A stretch of DNA of 64,000 nucleotides from Zygnema cylindricum. Lineage: Eukaryota > Streptophyta > Zygnematophyceae > Zygnematales > Zygnemataceae. The position numbers and the translations under genes were made by a program. Positions 44,825 to 54,811 of this stretch are shown here, one piece after another. A model generated the notes under the pieces. That model did not search any database, was not told the origin of the DNA, and saw only the letters and a program-made list of their open reading frames with translations. Position 1 is the stretch's first letter; each line of letters opens with the position of its first letter. The stretch covers positions 199,272-263,271 of the forward strand of contig JBBHKE010001182.1 in assembly GCA_037447655.1 (NCBI GenBank). The letters are read 5' to 3'.

Positions 44825-44989
44825 TTATCATGATATAAAATATACCGCTACACATTAAAAATAACGAACGACGCAACACGCAAAACGCGCGTGTGCGCAA
44901 CTCTACTTGGACCTTGGATTATTATGGGCGCTGTTAGGTGTACCAACTGTGTGCACCAATCCAGGAATTGACCCATTTGGTACTGAACC

Positions 44990-45121
44990 GATGGTTCTTA
45001 TTGGAAGGCAAGATTCTTAACTTCCTACTTGCCGTCTCTGATTGACAATTCAACAATTGTGCACGGAGAAAAGATATTTTAAGTGGCGAAAAAAATCTAA
45101 CACTAATGATGATTCGAGGTG
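44990..45121. mobile_element. Right part of a TA-flanked fold-back MITE
   Basis: Contains TGCACGGAGAAAAGATATTT, AAGTGGCGAAAAAAATC and CACTAATGATGATTCGAGGTG followed by TA, matching the right half of 37625-37841. The left half is diverged or replaced. Confidence 0.6.
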
Positions 45122-45606
45122 TATTGTTATCTATCATTCTGTGTTTTCGATGCTTTTGTTGAAACCATGTTTAAATGTTGCCTCAATTTCGAAACTTTAG
45201 ACCCGAAGCGAGTTTAAGTTTTCCGTACGTTTGTGCACATATGGTATGTATATGAAAGTATAAATTACATGTGTTTTAAAGTACAAAATGAATCGAACAT
45301 GTACGGTTATACACAATATATCGAATGCATGTAATATTTTCAAACTTTGATTCCAAAGTGACGGACTAAAAGCATCAAAGATGAGAAAAAAAAAATCTTA
45401 GTACAATTAATAATTGCGTTATAATCCTCTTGGCTCAATTTTGTGAAATAATCCATAAATACAACAAAATAAATCAAAAAAATATACGGAAATAAATATA
45501 TATGTTGACACCCTACTCATTACTTTCACGACAAGTATGAGGGCTGCTGTAAGTCCACAAGAAAGACTACAAAATACCTCTCTTTTCAACACCACGGTGA
45601 GAGCAC
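45122..45606. other. Gene-free stretch
   Basis: AT-rich DNA without recognisable frame or repeat. The minus frame 45419-45880 spans into the MITE and is not credible as a gene. Confidence 0.4.
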
Positions 45607-45609
45607 TTA

Positions 45610-46564
45610 GGGCGTGTTCCCATGTGTTGAAGTAAGGGTTTTTTTCTGTCGTTTTCATAGAAAATGGGACTTCCAACGAGAAAATATTACGCCGTACGAA
45701 AAATGGGCAAAAACACAAGTACATTTTGCGTCCTCTTGGAACTTGGAAGGTACGGCAATTTGGCGTTATTATCATCGCGATCCACTTCCAGCTCATCTTC
45801 ACACTTGCACTGGAATCAAATCGCGATCTGATTTTAACCAAAATAACACCGTATCGACGAATAAAAAGCAGGTATTGCACGCGTGAAACGTCTTCGAAGT
45901 TTTTTGAACGAGAGAAAGTACACGCTATTTTTTTCCATGCTCGTCACGCGCATGTACGTACAAAAATGACAAGCATGTAAGGAAAAATAATCGTTGGGGT
46001 CTCGGACCTCCACTTCCATTCATGGGTCTTTTGCAAAAATTTACAACGCCCTCGTCTCTCCCCATCTTTTTCATTCGACCGCTCTTCCTTCTCTCATATC
46101 TAAATGAAATGCAACAATAATAGTATCAAATAAAAGATATATATTTTTTCTTTTTTTAATATATTTATGGTCTCATTTTGATGGCGTATCGAATTATAAA
46201 TGGTAAGAAAAAGAAATCGGGAAGCCATGGCGGAAAGTTTACGTGTTGATGACGTCATAAGGAAGCATGACTTCGCGATGTCACAAAACCCTAAACATCT
46301 ACAATGTCACAAAAACTCGACGTCTACAACCGTCGCCGTTTTTGTAGACGTCACTGATTTTAGGAAGGTTCGTAGTCGTCTACATTTCGTTTTGTACTAT
46401 CATAGGCTGTCGCGTCTTTTGTAGACGTCTACACCTGTCACATATTTGAAGTAATGAAGACGCAAGTAATGATTGACATAGGAACACTTTGAGAAGTACA
46501 ACGTAAAATTTGCGCTAAAATCCAAAGTAATGTTTCAAAGTTTCCGTTACATGGGAACACCCCC
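45610..46564 (+). mobile_element. Tourist-like MITE, complete reference copy
   Basis: 955 bp. Left GGGCGTGTTCCCATGTGTTG, right inverted ACATGGGAACACCCCC, flanked by TTA at 45607-45609 and 46565-46567. TTA duplications and GGG(G/C)GTGTT-type termini fit Tourist / PIF-Harbinger elements. It has no transposase. It served as the guide for the split and degenerate copies at 4396, 11820/32165 and 32633. Confidence 0.88.
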
Positions 46565-46591
46565 TTAGCCGCAAAATTGAAATTGAATCGT

Positions 46592-46942
46592 CTAAGCGTT
46601 ACATTGAACTTAGACACAAAGTGAAACAGAACCTCTTTAAACTAAACTGAACTACTGTAATTTCTGAACGGAAATACTAAAACGCACGAAACAAATAAAA
46701 TTTGTGCACTATAATAAAACGAAGCGGTGCAAAAATATCAATTGAAATTAAATGAATAAAATGCGTGTCGTCACGCGTGACGAAATCCAGCCACATTATC
46801 TACGATTCAACATTCTTACATTGACATCAAAATTTCGTTTCTTGCGTTTTAATATTTCCGTGCAAAACTTACAGTACTGTGGTTCAGTTTAGTTTAAACA
46901 CGTTCCGCTTCACTTTGCGTCGAAGTTCAATGTAACGCTTAG
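46592..46942. mobile_element. Fold-back element with about 110-bp inverted arms
   Basis: Left arm from CTAAGCGTTACATTGAACTT through AGTTTAGT-like words and AAAACGCACGAAAC. The right arm is the imperfect inverse, ending AAGTTCAATGTAACGCTTAG. The arms are separated by about 130 bases. No clear target duplication. It interrupts or abuts a copia gag start at 46943. Confidence 0.8.
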
Positions 46943-47004
46943 GGTTGTTGTTCTACGACCACCGGTGCACGTGGAGGAGCAGCAGTAGTAGTAGAAGTAG
47001 ACAT
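46943..47004 (-). pseudogene. Copia gag start fragment
   Basis: From ATG 47004: MSTSTTTAAPPRAP followed by VVVEQQP, then a TAA supplied by the adjacent fold-back element. A Ser/Thr-rich gag N-terminus of this sort follows the 5' LTR in many copia elements. Only 21 codons remain. Confidence 0.4.
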
Positions 47005-47009
47005 GATAC

Positions 47010-47850
47010 ACTCTCCTAAGCTATCAAGAATCCTCCCAAACAGCTAATCTTAAGTGCTCACCAATTCTTATACAAGCATCCAAACCTCACAAAACTCTAT
47101 CAGAATATAGAGTAGCATAAACACTGATAACTCCCAAAGTTTTAGCACAATTGACGCGACAACACTCAAGATATAATACTCAGAAGTTTCCCAAAAATTG
47201 TTTGCAATTTTACTACTTGGAAGTCTTGGATACATAATAAGTTCTGAGTCCTAAGTCTTATACTTGTGTTAAATTGGCAACACCAGTGTACTTGAGAGGC
47301 ACGTCAAACCACCAAGCTACCACTAATCTGTCAAGCTACCACTGGGATATCACTAAGCTACCACTAAGCCATCACTAAGCTACCACTGAGTTTCCCACTA
47401 AGTTACCACTGAGTTACCCACTAAGTTGACTAGAATCATATCTATGGCAGTTGCTCTATCCTGTACAGAATCACATTAAGAATATCAGACGTTGCGTTGT
47501 CCGTACGGACCATATCAAATATAATCGTGGTTGTGTTTTCCTGTCTGTGTTGCAGCTTCGCTGCTGCGCTGCTATGCTGCTGCGCTGCTCTGTCTGTATA
47601 GCACTTGCGTTGCATTGTCTGTATAGCAGCTGCGCTGCTGTGTCTGTATAGCAGCTGCGCTACTCTAAGATTGAAAGCTTTCCAAAAAGACAACACTCCC
47701 CTAAAGCTTTAGACTGAGAATACTGGCGCAACTGCGGTGATAAACTTGCGCAGCATTGCAGCATAGCAATATAGCAATTAGCAAGTCACCCAATCCCACG
47801 ATATCTCAATGGTTGATTTATTGCAGAGTGGTAGTATAGCAGTGCAACAA
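47010..47850 (-). repeat. Putative LTR of copia C4
   Basis: Lies between the C4 RNase H stop (47856) and the gag fragment. On the minus strand it starts TGTTGCACTGCTATAC after a weak purine run (GGATTAAAGGAATAG). It contains short repeats: TACCACTAAGC-type words at 47320-47430, and GCTGCTGCGCTGC / TGTCTGTATAGCA words at 47550-47660. No second copy is in the window, so the ends are uncertain. Confidence 0.45.
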
Positions 47851-47855
47851 TTCAA

Positions 47856-48640
47856 CTATTCCTTTAATCCCACTGTGTCCCTACAATACTTCAGCTTAGA
47901 AGCAGGAAGAGCTTTAGTGAGCATATCAGCAATCATTTTTGCATCTGGCAAATAACATAACTTAATCACTCTAGAGAACACTTTTTCTCTTACAAAGTGT
48001 AATTCTACATCCATGTGCTTGGTTTTGAAGTGATGACTCGGGTTAGAAGCAATGGGAATGGCTGCCTGATTATCACACCAGATCACCTGTGGACCAACTT
48101 GCATGTGTCTTAGTTCTTGTAACATGGATTTTACCCATAAGAGTTCTTTGAGGGCCAAGCTTGCTGCCATATACTCTGACTCCATTGTCGACTGTGCTGT
48201 AACCTTTTGAAGTTTGCTGCTCCAGCAGCACGTACCGTTCCCAATTTGTAGAACGAATCCCGTGGTGGATTTTCGGCTTGGCATGTCGCCATAGCTTGCA
48301 TCACTCCATGTTTGCAGCTTGACTTCTCCTCCGCCTAGGGTGAGTTTGAGGTCTTTGGTTCCGGCCAAATATCTTAAGACTCTCCTTGCTGCATCAAAGC
48401 CAGATTTTCTCGGATTCTCTAGACTCCTGCTCAGTACCTCGACTGCTGCAGCAATGTCAGGACGGGTACAATTCATGAAATATATTAAGCTTCCGACTAT
48501 CTGTCTGTAAGGTATTTGTGTCATAGAATCATTCTCCCCTGATTCTAAATACTCGCTAACAATGACACCTGGTTCTGTCTCTTCTCCCTCTAACTTCTGC
48601 CAAACCTCCATTGGAGTTAGACATCATTTTGCCCCCCGCA
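47856..48640 (-). pseudogene. C4 RNase H and RT C-terminal part
   Basis: A 251-codon open frame from MEVWQKLEGE (48611) to TVGLKE (47856). It has the RT tail IPYRQIVGSLIYFMNCTRPD and the RNase H motifs WSDASYGDM, QSTMESEYMAA, WCDNQAAIPIASNPSHH and HMDVELHFVREK. The frame reads open to its own stop, but a TGA just upstream at the gag-pol level and the C3 insertion break it from RT. Confidence 0.9.
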
Positions 48641-48645
48641 TTCCG

Positions 48646-49838
48646 TGAAACTCTGAGACCTCCATTGGCCCTCAGAGTATGCAGATCCAAAAGAAGCTAA
48701 TCTAGATAGTGCCGACTCCAAGTTAATATAAACCCAAGTGACTGACCCCTTGACAGTCAGAACCCCAATATAGATTCACCCCTGTGAAATAACACTTTCT
48801 GTGTGCTCAGTTCCACCACAGAATGCAAAGTTAGAATATGAGATTTGGACACATTCACCCACTTTGACTTTCCCTTAGAAATACAGCCACCCTGGCAGAC
48901 AAAAACTCTGACCGACTACACCCCTGTGTAGCCTAGACTCCCCTGAGTCCGCAGCAAAAAGAATCACTGAAAATGGTCAAGTAAATTGATAGTTATGGCT
49001 GGCCAAAGTTTGCCATTTATACAGGGTGCTCTCTGGGAGAGGCAGCTGCCTACCCAAAATTTATCTAAGTCCTATTCCCTCTCTAAAACTCTATCTACTG
49101 AAGTACGGCACCAATCAAATTACTGTATCGTACATAAAAGTACAGGTGCCGGTGTACTTTATGTACGGCCATTGTACGACATGGTAAAAATGTCGACACG
49201 TGTCATATCCGGATTTGTTCCCGTAATCTCCGGAGTTGCCGCAATCCAATGTAGTGTTACCACGTGTCACTTAATGTGGCGGTGATCGCAAACCGCCAAA
49301 ATCGTACGCCGCGATCTCGGCATCCTTCGCGGCCGTCCGATCAATTTGGATTTCAATCGTGGCCGTCATAAATACCTGCGCGGTATTCTTTCCGGCGTCA
49401 AACAAACCGCGCGGTATTTATTTCGTAATCGTACCGTACGTCGTACTTTCCACAACTGTTTCTATGCAGTATCCATATAGTTCTAGTTAAATGAATTATT
49501 CTTATAGTAACTATTTAAATAAATATCATACCTAATAATGTCTAATATTATTAAGACTATCTGGATAAGACTACCGGCTATTGTCGGTTTGACAAGTGGC
49601 AGGTACCAAGATCAAATCCTGGACCTGGCGAAACTATCTTTTACAGAAAATCCCCTATAAAACAACTGTCTGTCTCCCTCTAGACAGCACAGGCAGCCAT
49701 GGCTAACTCCTCCTTCAGTCTTCAGTGACTGCGACAAGTGTGGGGACTTGAGGAGGAGTTAGAGGCAGGCTGTCAATATCTACTATTTTGCTTTTTATTT
49801 TGCAATCTCTAGACCTAGAAAATACTTGAATTCCAACA
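48646..49838 (-). repeat. 3' LTR of C3
   Basis: 1193 bp, TGAAACTCTG to TTCCAACA on the plus strand. Carries the stem-loop (49690-49777: TAACTCCTCC pairs with GGAGGAGTTA), the antisense tRNA-like module (49551-49629) and CACGTGTC boxes near 49195 and 49261. The minus-strand PPT AAAATAAGGGGAG precedes it. Confidence 0.95.
49551..49629 (+). other. Antisense tRNA-like module in the C3 LTR
   Basis: GACTATCTGGATAAGAC (D-arm-like), CCGGCTATTGTCGG (hairpin), then CCAAGATCAAATCCTGG here and CCAGGATCAAATCCTGG in the other LTR, where the T-arm-like stem is perfect (5 bp, 7-base loop). The orientation is opposite to the LTR. Confidence 0.55.
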
Positions 49839-49856
49839 CTCCCCTTATTTTCTAGT

Positions 49857-51839
49857 CTATTTTTCTTTCAACTCCCACAAACAAGTAAACAAACATCCCC
49901 TCCCCTTTTTCCTTTTCTTTTTCCTCTTTCCTTTTCCTTTCATAAAACTTAAGTATTTAACACAGTGCATTAAATGAACTGAAATGATAATTATATCACA
50001 CATTTTATTTAACATCCCATTTTTCTTAAATTCAAGCAAAGATTTTATCCACTTCATCACTCTTTCATCCACACACAAACCGATTTCCCTCTTGCGATCC
50101 AAATAGCCAGCCCCATTTCCAATCTGCAACATACACCTAGATGCTAACCCTTTTACAGGCACATCTTCGTCACACCAAGTAGTGATGTCAAATCCATCCA
50201 CCCCCAAATATTCCCAAAAACCACTAGTCCCCACTAAGTTCCTCATAAGATCTATATCTTTCGTACTCATATTTTTATCCATGATAATTACCCCATTTTC
50301 TGAACTTCCCTCACTCTCTCCCATGGAATTCTTTCCACTATTACTTTCTAATTTAGTTCCCAATAAATATTTCTTCTCCCCTAAACCTTTAATCAAATAT
50401 TTCTCTTCTCCCCTATCCTTTAAAACCTCTTCGAGTTTCACTTCTCCCCTTTCCTCGGAATCCGTTGAAGTCTCCCTTTCCGACCAGTTTTCTGTTTCCC
50501 TATTGTGTATAAAATTATCCTCATTAATTTTATCTTTCCCGTTTTCACTTATGGATCCTAGATCTGACTTTCTCATTTCTAAATCATATACTCTACACTC
50601 CTTGACATCCTCAAGTATTTCCTCTCTCTTTACTTCCCTTATACCTCCAAAAGCACACTGTTGCCTTCGTCCTATTTCTGTGTACTTTTCTCTCTTCCCC
50701 ATTCTACCGATGTGAAGAAGCTCCAATTTTTCTTCATCCTCTTTCTCCTCTTCCTCTTCGTCCTCCTCATCCACATTCCAACTTCTAAGTTTTTCCAAAC
50801 AAGGGCATTCCTCCATATAATGACCCGGTTCCCTACAAAAGAAGCAAACCCCTTTTTTCAAAGCTCCCGTGCCTTTTCCTCTCCCTCTCTTTCCACCAAA
50901 GTTCCGATAAGGTTTACCTTTGTCTTTCTTTCTCTCATCACGCTTCCGCTCGTCACCACCGTTCTTCTCATCACGCTTCCGCTCGTCACCGCCGTTCCTC
51001 TCATCACGATTCCGCCAATCACCACCAGCTGAAAATGCATTGACCCTGTCCTTTCCCCTACGAAGCTCCAAAGTGCTTTCCCTCACAAGAATTATCCCCA
51101 TGGTAAAGCTCCAAGTCCATGAGGAGCCATCCATTGCCTGCATACGACAAATTATGTTTTCGTACTCATCTGGGAGTTTCATAATTAGTGTATTAATCTT
51201 ACTCTCCTCAGATTCTACATATCCCGCACTAGTAAGCTCAACATATAACGCAGCAATATCATTACAAAACTCTATCATGCTACCGCCTTTATAAACGTAG
51301 GCATCTATTTCTTGTTTTACTAATTGCTGCCTCTGAATAGTCTCACTCTTATAAATCTGAGTTAGTGCTTCCCATATCTCCGAAGACTTGGTTAGACTTA
51401 AAAGAGTGATAGCTATCGACTTAGACACATATCTAAGAATGAGATGTTTTGCTATAGTGTTTTTGTATTCCCATATTTTCCTGTCATTTTCTTCAGTTTT
51501 AATCCCTACATGTGGTACCATAGCTGAGAGCCTAGCTCCCCTCACCATAGGTGTCCCTTTTTCCTTCTCCCCTATTTCCCCATCCACGGAAAGGTTTTTC
51601 CCTTCACCTTCCGTTGCATCTGAACTCCGGGTGATATTCTGGACAGTCTCAGATGATTCTCCGTAATAAGCTCCTCCAAAGCTAGGTGGCGGACATCTCA
51701 CTTGTCCCGCAACAATTCCCCATAAGTGCTTCTCGAAAAGCAATCCCTCCATTGTAAACGCCCAATACGTGAAGCCTGTTCCATCAAACATAGGCACCCT
51801 AGATGGTGGGCCCATAACCTGAAACTCTGAGACCTCCAT
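49857..51839 (-). CDS. C3 Gag protein with condensed pol-derived tail
   Basis: 660 codons, uninterrupted. ATG 51839 is inside the 5' LTR; MEVSEFQVMGPP is encoded by LTR end plus PBS. Residues 1-350 are gag: capsid (YWAFTMEGLLFEKHLWGIV, TIQRQQLVKQEIDAYVYKGG), a charged repeat of DERNGGDERKRDEKN type, and the knuckle CFFCREPGHYMEEC. The rest is a chain of short pieces in the order of the copia Pol of C1/C5: QCAFGGI (before the protease, but no DSGA), CRVYDLE, GLGEKKYLLGTKLE (RT), GVIIMDKNMS, FDITTWCDEDVP and RCMLQIGNGAG (RNase H), KWIKSLLEF, then a basic tail (KGKGKRKKKRKKGRG). All catalytic boxes are gone while the frame stays open. Translation is likely; the function beyond packaging is unknown. 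Confidence 0.88.
   Translation of the reverse strand: MEVSEFQVMGPPSRVPMFDGTGFTYWAFTMEGLLFEKHLWGIVAGQVRCPPPSFGGAYYGESSETVQNITRSSDATEGEGKNLSVDGEIGEKEKGTPMVRGARLSAMVPHVGIKTEENDRKIWEYKNTIAKHLILRYVSKSIAITLLSLTKSSEIWEALTQIYKSETIQRQQLVKQEIDAYVYKGGSMIEFCNDIAALYVELTSAGYVESEESKINTLIMKLPDEYENIICRMQAMDGSSWTWSFTMGIILVRESTLELRRGKDRVNAFSAGGDWRNRDERNGGDERKRDEKNGGDERKRDERKKDKGKPYRNFGGKRGRGKGTGALKKGVCFFCREPGHYMEECPCLEKLRSWNVDEEDEEEEEKEDEEKLELLHIGRMGKREKYTEIGRRQQCAFGGIREVKREEILEDVKECRVYDLEMRKSDLGSISENGKDKINEDNFIHNRETENWSERETSTDSEERGEVKLEEVLKDRGEEKYLIKGLGEKKYLLGTKLESNSGKNSMGESEGSSENGVIIMDKNMSTKDIDLMRNLVGTSGFWEYLGVDGFDITTWCDEDVPVKGLASRCMLQIGNGAGYLDRKREIGLCVDERVMKWIKSLLEFKKNGMLNKMCDIIIISVHLMHCVKYLSFMKGKGKRKKKRKKGRGCLFTCLWELKEK
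51805..51819 (-). other. Primer-binding site of C3, internal tRNA-iMet type
   Basis: Minus strand GGTTATGGGCCCACC, identical to the C1 site, directly after the LTR end TTTCA and inside the gag frame. Confidence 0.8.
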
Positions 51840-53012
51840 TGGCCCTCAGAGTATGCAGATCCAAAAGAAGCTAATCTAGATAGTGCCGACTCCAAGTTAA
51901 TATAAACCCAAGTGACTGACCCCTTGACAGTCAGAACCCCAATATAGATTCACCCCTGTGAAATAACACTTTCTGTGTGCTCAGTTCCACCACAGAATGC
52001 AAAGTTAGAATATGAGATTTGGACACATTCACCCACTTTGACTTTCCCTTAGAAATACAGCCACCCTGGCAGACAAAAACTCTGACCGACTACACCCCTG
52101 TGTAGCCTAGACTCCCCTGAGTCCGCAGCAAAAAGAATCACTGAAAATGGTCAAGTAAATTGATAGTTATGGCTGGCCAAAGTTTGCCATTTATACAGGG
52201 TGCTCTCTGGGAGAGGCAGCTGCCTACCCAAAATTTATCTAAGTCCTATTCCCTCTCTAAAACTCTATCTACTGAAGTACGGCACCAATCAAATTACTGT
52301 ATCGTACATAAAAGTACAGGTGCCGGTGTACTTTATGTACGGCCATTGTACGACATGGTAAAAATGTCGACACGTGTCATATCCGGATTTGTTCCCGTAA
52401 TCTCCGGAGTTGCCGCAATCCAATGTAGTGTTACCACGTGTCACTTAATGTGGCGGTGATCGCAAACCGCCAAAATCGTACGCCGCGATCTCGGCATCCT
52501 TCGCGGCCGTCCGATCAATTTGGATTTCAATCGTGGCCGTCATAAATACCTGCGCGGTATTCTTTCCGGCGTCAAACAAACCGCGCGGTATTTATTTCGT
52601 AATCGTACCGTACGTCGTACTTTCCACAACTGTTTCTATGCAGTATCCATATAGTTCTAGTTAAATGAATTATTCTTATAGTAACTATTTAAATAAATAT
52701 CATACCTAATAATGTCTAATATTATTAAGACTATCTGGATAAGACTACCGGCTATTGTCGGTTTGACAAGTGGCAGGTACCAGGATCAAATCCTGGACCT
52801 GGCGAAACTATCTTTTACAGAAAATCCCCTATAAAACAACTGTCTGTCTCCCTCTAGACAGCACAGGCAGCCATGGCTAACTCCTCCTTCAGTCTTCAGT
52901 GACTGCGACAAGTGTGGGGACTTGAGGAGGAGTTAGAGGCAGGCTGTCAATATCTACTATTTTGCTTTTTATTTTGCAATCTCTAGACCTAGAAAATACT
53001 TGAATTCCAACA
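51820..53012 (-). repeat. 5' LTR of C3
   Basis: Same length and almost same sequence as 48646-49838. Tells of a very recent insertion, since LTR copies are identical when a new element integrates. Confidence 0.95.
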
Positions 53013-53017
53013 TTCCG

Positions 53018-53817
53018 TACTCATCTAACATGTTTCCAATAGCCTACTTTTGAGTCAATTTTATCACTTTTTTATTTCTGTCCCTCTCTACCTGAATACC
53101 CAAAATATATTTTGCCTCATCGAGGTCTTTCATCTCGACTCGTGAGTTTAGAGCAGTTTTGATTTTGTTAATTTCAGCCATTGATTTGCTAATTAAAAGT
53201 AAATCATCTACATACACCGCTATATACACTATCCCATTTTCACCCTTTAGAACGTAGACAGAGTGATCAAAACTTATCATTTTAAATCCTAGGCTAGTTA
53301 GGAAATCATCAAGCTTCAGATTCCACTGTCTGGGGGCCTGTTTTAGGCCGTACAGAGATTTTAGCAACTTGCATACTAAGTGCTATTATTTAGGTTCCAT
53401 ATAATTTTCAGGCTGCTGCATGTAAATGGTCTCTTCTAGTTCTCCATGCAAAAAGGCCGTCCTTACATCCATCTAATGTATTTCCATATCTTCTATACCA
53501 GCTAGGGACAGCAAAATCCTAACTGTCGGAAATCTTACAAATGAAGAAAATGTTTATTCAAAATCGATTCCTTCCTTTTGATTATACCCCTTTGCCACAA
53601 GTCTGGCCTTATAATGTTCAACTGGGTTGTCGCGATTTAACTTCACCTAGAATACCCATTTGCTGCCGATCGCTTTTCAGTCTGGAGGAAGGTTCACAAG
53701 CTCCCATGTTTGAGCCTCCATGATGGACTTCATTTCGTCGTTTGCTGCCTCGATCCAGTGATTCCGTTCTGGTGATGAGAAGGCCTCCTGAATGGTCAAA
53801 GGCTCCCCTCAGGTTGC
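53018..53817 (-). pseudogene. C4 reverse transcriptase part
   Basis: Frame 53367-53044 holds KSLYGLKQAPRQWNLKLDD, YIAVYVDDLLLISKS (catalytic YVDD intact) and KDLDEAKYILGIQVERD. Upstream pieces in other frames match the RT N-terminus and connector up to 53817. A TAG at 53044-53046 stands where relatives have Glu (LTQK-EAIGNML). C5 interrupts it at 53818. Confidence 0.88.
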
Positions 53818-54811
53818 TGTTGAAATCACTAGATTTAGGGGAGGTATTTTCTAGGTCTTAATTAAAATAAGAAAAGAAAAAAACAGAGGCAGCCTGCCTC
53901 CATCTTCTCTCTCTGACCCCCACACTTGTTATAGTCACTGAAGGAGAAAGAGGGCGGTGGAGCCATGGCTGCCATAGCTCTATTGGCAGGGCTTAAGAGT
54001 GACCTAAGTCACTCTTAACCAAAAAGGTTGAGTCCGGCAGGACTCGAACGTGCGACTGGTAGGGCGAGGCATAGCCGTCAACCTTTACCAGTCTATCGTA
54101 GTAGTCCGTTAGGGTACATAAGGTTCGTTAGCTATTTAAATAATAGATAGACAACTAATCCGATTAACAGAATTACAAATATGATACATAGAAACTAGTT
54201 GGGGAATTTAGTGCAAACGAAACAAATGTACCAAACATTTGTTTTGAACGGTTGGGAATTAAAGCCGATTTGGATCCGACGGCTCACATCACCGCCGAGA
54301 TCTTGGAATGGCCGCTTTGGCGGTTTACGGATGCAACATAATCTAGCGACACGTGGCAATATGTCATTGAGAAGTTGGAATCCTGGGGAGCGTGAGGACA
54401 AGTCCGGTGGAGACACGCGTCCACTCTAGGCCTTGTCGTACACAGGTCGTACAGAAAGTACATCGGCCATAGTACCTATCTGTACTATACAGTCTTCTGA
54501 TTCGTTCCACACATCAATAGATAGGGGTTGTGAGAGGGTTTGGGACTTAGTGGATAGAGGAGGTAGCCGCCTCTCTCCCAACAAGTTTGTATAAATATTG
54601 GCATCTTTGCCATTCTATAATTAATCTCTTGGTTAGGCATTTTCAGTGATTCTCTTTGCTGTGGACTCACGAGAGTCCAGACTACACAGGGGTTCAGTCA
54701 TATTATCTATTTATCTGCTAGGGTAGCAGTTTCTCTCGTTGAAAGTGGGTTAGTCAAAAACTACCTAGAGGCTTCCTCAATTTTGGTCCAAATGGAGGAC
54801 ACAGGATTGCA
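53818..54811 (+). repeat. 5' LTR of C5
   Basis: 994 bp, TGTTGAAATC to GGATTGCA. Contains the stem-loop (53898-53975), antisense tRNA-like module (54027-54116), GACACGTGGC box near 54350, and the gag ATG at 54792. Confidence 0.93.

Larger units (their letters stand above)
48646..53012 (-). mobile_element. Young non-autonomous copia derivative C3 with open gag frame
   Basis: LTRs 48646-49838 and 51820-53012, both 1193 bp. I found a single difference by eye (A at 49609 against G in the other copy). Target duplication TTCCG at 48641-48645 and 53013-53017. PBS 51805-51819 and PPT next to 49839 are intact. The interior is only 2 kb: one 660-codon frame with full gag and vestigial pol. This fits the TR-GAG type of non-autonomous LTR element, which needs RT and integrase from relatives. 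Confidence 0.92.
47010..53817 (-). mobile_element. Ty1/copia C4, split by C3
   Basis: Pol parts at 47856-48640 and 53018-53817 join across the C3 insertion: NMLDEYGMRGAK from the right side continues into LTPMEVWQKL on the left. Its right edge is cut by C5 at 53818. C4 differs from C1, C2, C5 and C6: a separate LTR and RNase H with SMLQELRHMQVGPQ. Confidence 0.85.

Noticed and set aside
47320-47430. CRISPR-like or satellite array of TACCACTAAGC words
   Set aside because: Units are short, irregular and lack spacers of constant length; simple LTR-internal repeats in a eukaryotic genome.
48986-49285. Identical 99-codon plus-strand frames at 48986 and 52160
   Set aside because: Both lie inside the two LTRs of C3 and are antisense to the element; identity reflects young LTRs, not a duplicated gene.
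50182-50715. 177-codon plus frame antisense to the C3 gag
   Set aside because: Ser/Phe/Pro-rich mirror of a Glu/Lys-rich minus-strand frame; the minus frame has clear gag motifs.
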